This document shows, one piece after another, positions 62,353 through 64,000 of a stretch of DNA of 64,000 nt. The stretch is from G963678445 sp963678445 (GTDB taxonomy: Bacteria > Hydrogenedentota > Hydrogenedentia > Hydrogenedentales > G963678445), in NCBI GenBank assembly GCA_963678445.1, contig OY782877.1:682001-746000 (forward strand). Reading direction: 5' to 3'. Position 1 is the stretch's first letter, and each line of letters begins with the position of its first letter. The translations under genes were made by a program, and so were the position numbers. The notes under the pieces are model-generated. The model was given only the letters and a program-made list of their open reading frames with translations, did not search any database and had not been told where the DNA came from.

Positions 62353-62504
62353 GCTTCTTTCTTTTTACGGAAAAAGAAAGAAGCAAAGAAAAACGAAGAA
62401 ATTAAAAAGGTTGGCTTGGAACAACAATTCTCGTTCCCATGGTCCTCCGTGGGAATGCATACTACCCCTACCTCTTCGTTCCCACGGAGGACCATGGGAA
62501 CGAG
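62353..62504. repeat. Family B and two family C palindromes
   Basis: Family B occupies 62353-62397. Two family C copies follow at 62430-62466 and 62474-62504; the second is nearly perfect (TCGTTCCCACGG, AGGA, CCATGGGAACGA). Confidence 0.85.
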
Positions 62505-62514
62505 AACGGTGCAT

Positions 62515-62559
62515 AAAAAGTCTCCGCAACGCTGTAATTGTATCGAAACGTTGCGGAGA
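62515..62559 (-). terminator. Terminator of the porAB transcript
   Basis: TCTCCGCAACG (62521-62531) pairs with CGTTGCGGAGA (62549-62559). On the minus strand it is followed by CTTTTTATG. It lies 20 bp after the porB stop codon. Confidence 0.75.
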
Positions 62560-62578
62560 TGTACCGGTTGAAGAGGAA

Positions 62579-63484
62579 TTACGCGTCTTTGGCGTCACGC
62601 TCTAGGTAAGTTTCCCAACGGACGTTTACCCATTGCTGCATGGCATCGATGGTGTCGTCGTCGATCCCTTTGAAGCGTCCCTGCGTCTGAATGTAGTCGC
62701 GTAATGGCGTTAGTTTGCCGGACTTGGCCATGCTCTTGCTCTTGCCGGTCAGACGGAATACGCCATTTTCGATTTCGTAGAGTACGAACGCACCGGTTTC
62801 GATGGCCAGTTGCCCCATGGTCACGGTGTCTTTGGCGGCAAACTGCCAGCCGGAGGGACAGGGAGCGGCAAGATGTAAATAGCGTGTGCCGTAAATATCT
62901 TTGGCTTTGCGCACTTTGTCGTACAGGTCGGTGGGGTAGGAAGGACAGGCCGTAGCAATGTAGGGGATGTGGTGCGCTTCCATTACCGCAGGAATGTCTT
63001 TGGCGTTCTGCTGTTTTCCAAGCACCGGGGTGGTGGTAGTGCGTGCGCCGCGTGGCGTTGCGCTGGAGCGTTGCGTGCCCGTATTCATGTACGCTTCGTT
63101 ATCGTAGCAGATGTAGATAATGTTGGCGTTGCGTTCGGCTGCGCCGCTCAGCGCCTGGATACCAATATCGGCGGTGCCGCCGTCGCCGGCCATGGCGACC
63201 ACGGGAATGTCTTCTTTACCCAGCGCTTTGAGTCCGGCGGCAACGCCGGAAGCGGATGCGCCGGTACTGGGAAATACCACGTTGAGCCAGGGGACATTGA
63301 CCGATGCATTGGGGTACATGCCGCCAAGCACAGTCAGGCAACTGGCGGGAACGGTAAAAATGCAACGTCCTTCCAGCGCTTTGAGAATGTGCCGCAGTGC
63401 GATGGACAGACTGCAGCCCGCACAGGTGCGGTTACCAGGCAAAAGATGTTCTTCGGCGGGAAGATCCAGAATTCGTGTAGCCAT
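62579..63484 (-). CDS. porB: Pyruvate:ferredoxin oxidoreductase, beta subunit
   Basis: The 301-residue protein binds thiamine diphosphate and an iron-sulfur cluster. Pyruvate oxidation to acetyl-CoA reduces ferredoxin or flavodoxin. Evidence: CAGC near the N-terminus (first two cluster Cys), the TPP motif GDGGTADIG, the DNEAYMNTGTQRSSATPRGA segment typical of PorB, and PCPSGWQF. The ATG follows GAGG. It lies 8 bp downstream of porA. Together with E2/E3 at 14-17 kb it gives two routes from 2-oxo acid to acyl-CoA. Confidence 0.93.
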   Translation of the reverse strand: MATRILDLPAEEHLLPGNRTCAGCSLSIALRHILKALEGRCIFTVPASCLTVLGGMYPNASVNVPWLNVVFPSTGASASGVAAGLKALGKEDIPVVAMAGDGGTADIGIQALSGAAERNANIIYICYDNEAYMNTGTQRSSATPRGARTTTTPVLGKQQNAKDIPAVMEAHHIPYIATACPSYPTDLYDKVRKAKDIYGTRYLHLAAPCPSGWQFAAKDTVTMGQLAIETGAFVLYEIENGVFRLTGKSKSMAKSGKLTPLRDYIQTQGRFKGIDDDTIDAMQQWVNVRWETYLERDAKDA

Positions 63485-63492
63485 AGGTGCCT

Positions 63493-64000
63493 CTATATCT
63501 GGCAGTTAAGCCAGGTCGTTTCTTTCTTCGTCAAACCATTATCCACGTCGGCGACGCTTTGACGCACCGCCTCCACCAGTTCGCGGTATTTCACATCACG
63601 TCCCCCCAGACCGGCAATGTAACCGTGCAGGGCGGGTTGTGAGGTGCTGCCGTACAAGGCGGCGCGCAGGTCGGTGTAGATGGGACCTTCATTGCCATAG
63701 CTCACGCTCTTGTCGAACACGGTAACCAGCTTGGCCTTTGCCGTCGCCTCGATAAGCGCTGCTTCGGGGAAGGGACGATAGGCGCGCAAGCCCAGTACGC
63801 CGGCCTGAATGCCTTCCTCGCGCAACTGGTCTACCGCCACCATGGCCTCGCTGGCGAGGCTGCCTGCCGCCAGTAACAGTACCTCGGCATCTTCCGCACG
63901 ATAGTCCCAGGTGAGCCCGCCCCAGGAACGACCGAATGCTTCGCCAAATTCCTTGTCGACTGCCGGGATCAGATCCAGCGCTTCTTTCAACGCTTCCTGA
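63493..64000 (-). CDS. porA: Pyruvate:ferredoxin oxidoreductase, alpha subunit, partial
   Basis: Only the C-terminal about 168 residues are in the window; the gene continues beyond 64000. The visible part has EVLLLAAGSLASEA, VDQLREEGIQAGVLGLRAYRPFPE and the SVSYGNEGP segment, typical of the C-terminal domain of PorA. It is cotranscribed with porB. Confidence 0.9.
   Translation of the reverse strand, partial: QEALKEALDLIPAVDKEFGEAFGRSWGGLTWDYRAEDAEVLLLAAGSLASEAMVAVDQLREEGIQAGVLGLRAYRPFPEAALIEATAKAKLVTVFDKSVSYGNEGPIYTDLRAALYGSTSQPALHGYIAGLGGRDVKYRELVEAVRQSVADVDNGLTKKETTWLNCQI

Overview
The window reads as a chromosome segment of a free-living, Gram-negative-type bacterium with moderate GC content. 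It carries many lipoproteins and Sec-exported proteins, a TatA, a BtuFDC-type transporter and sigma-54 activators. Two features suggest the candidate phylum Hydrogenedentota (NKB19). One is the long Glu-Gly linker in secreted proteins. The other is a paired C-terminal motif of the form ELLRxxQFFNSAGY in the 831-residue protein. This assignment is from memory of such proteins and has not been tested.

Layout. 0.1-4.5 kb: acyl-CoA dehydrogenase, a glutaminyl cyclotransferase lipoprotein and a DUF4268/PD-(D/E)XK-like protein. 4.8-11.3 kb: B12-binding radical SAM enzyme with a Nudix hydrolase, a secreted sialidase-fold protein, a methyltransferase, a TPR protein and a trans-sulfuration enzyme. 11.6-18.1 kb: a minus-strand run of MtlD-like dehydrogenase, E2 and E3 of a 2-oxo acid dehydrogenase complex (no E1 in view) and a YfhO-like membrane protein. 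18.2-20.9 kb: an AT-richer patch of small unrecognised ORFs mixed with repeats. 20.9-25.8 kb: HslV, a receiver protein, a lipoprotein and a phosphatase coupled to an SDR. 26.3-33.2 kb: two very large exported proteins (CHRD/Glu-Gly/dockerin-like, and YetA-like) and a phosphoesterase. 33.2-38.4 kb: an ECF sigma/anti-sigma operon, a cobalamin-riboswitch-controlled BtuFDC operon and an Hpt protein. 38.9-43.4 kb: tRNA-Pro, a four-helix membrane protein, an ACT-like protein, TatA and an M19 peptidase. 43.5-48.8 kb: two sigma-54 activators, a zinc-ribbon protein and a structured RNA candidate behind a -24/-12 promoter. 48.8-64.0 kb: TrmH-like methyltransferase, MRJP-like lipoprotein, six-hairpin glycosidase-like protein, M50 protease, ValS, DUF1015 protein, MFS transporter, phosphoesterase, a small membrane protein and PorB/PorA (PorA cut by the window edge).

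The most unusual feature is a dense set of intergenic repeats. Family A is an imperfect long inverted repeat of about 60-90 bp, present in more than 20 full or partial copies. Its left end, (C)TAAAGYGGTCCAGCGACC, often supplies the stop codon of the preceding gene. Families B, C and D are short palindromes that share the same gaps. Two gaps also hold tandem arrays with 92-bp and 100-bp periods. The second notable feature is a roughly 310-nt structured, apparently non-coding transcript unit at 48.45-48.77 kb. It has a well-spaced sigma-54 promoter match and a perfect 17-bp terminator stem, next to the gene of an FHA-domain sigma-54 activator.

Functionally, the genes point to heterotrophic use of glycans and sugar alcohols, acyl-CoA and pyruvate oxidation (including a ferredoxin-linked route), cobalamin uptake, and regulated export.
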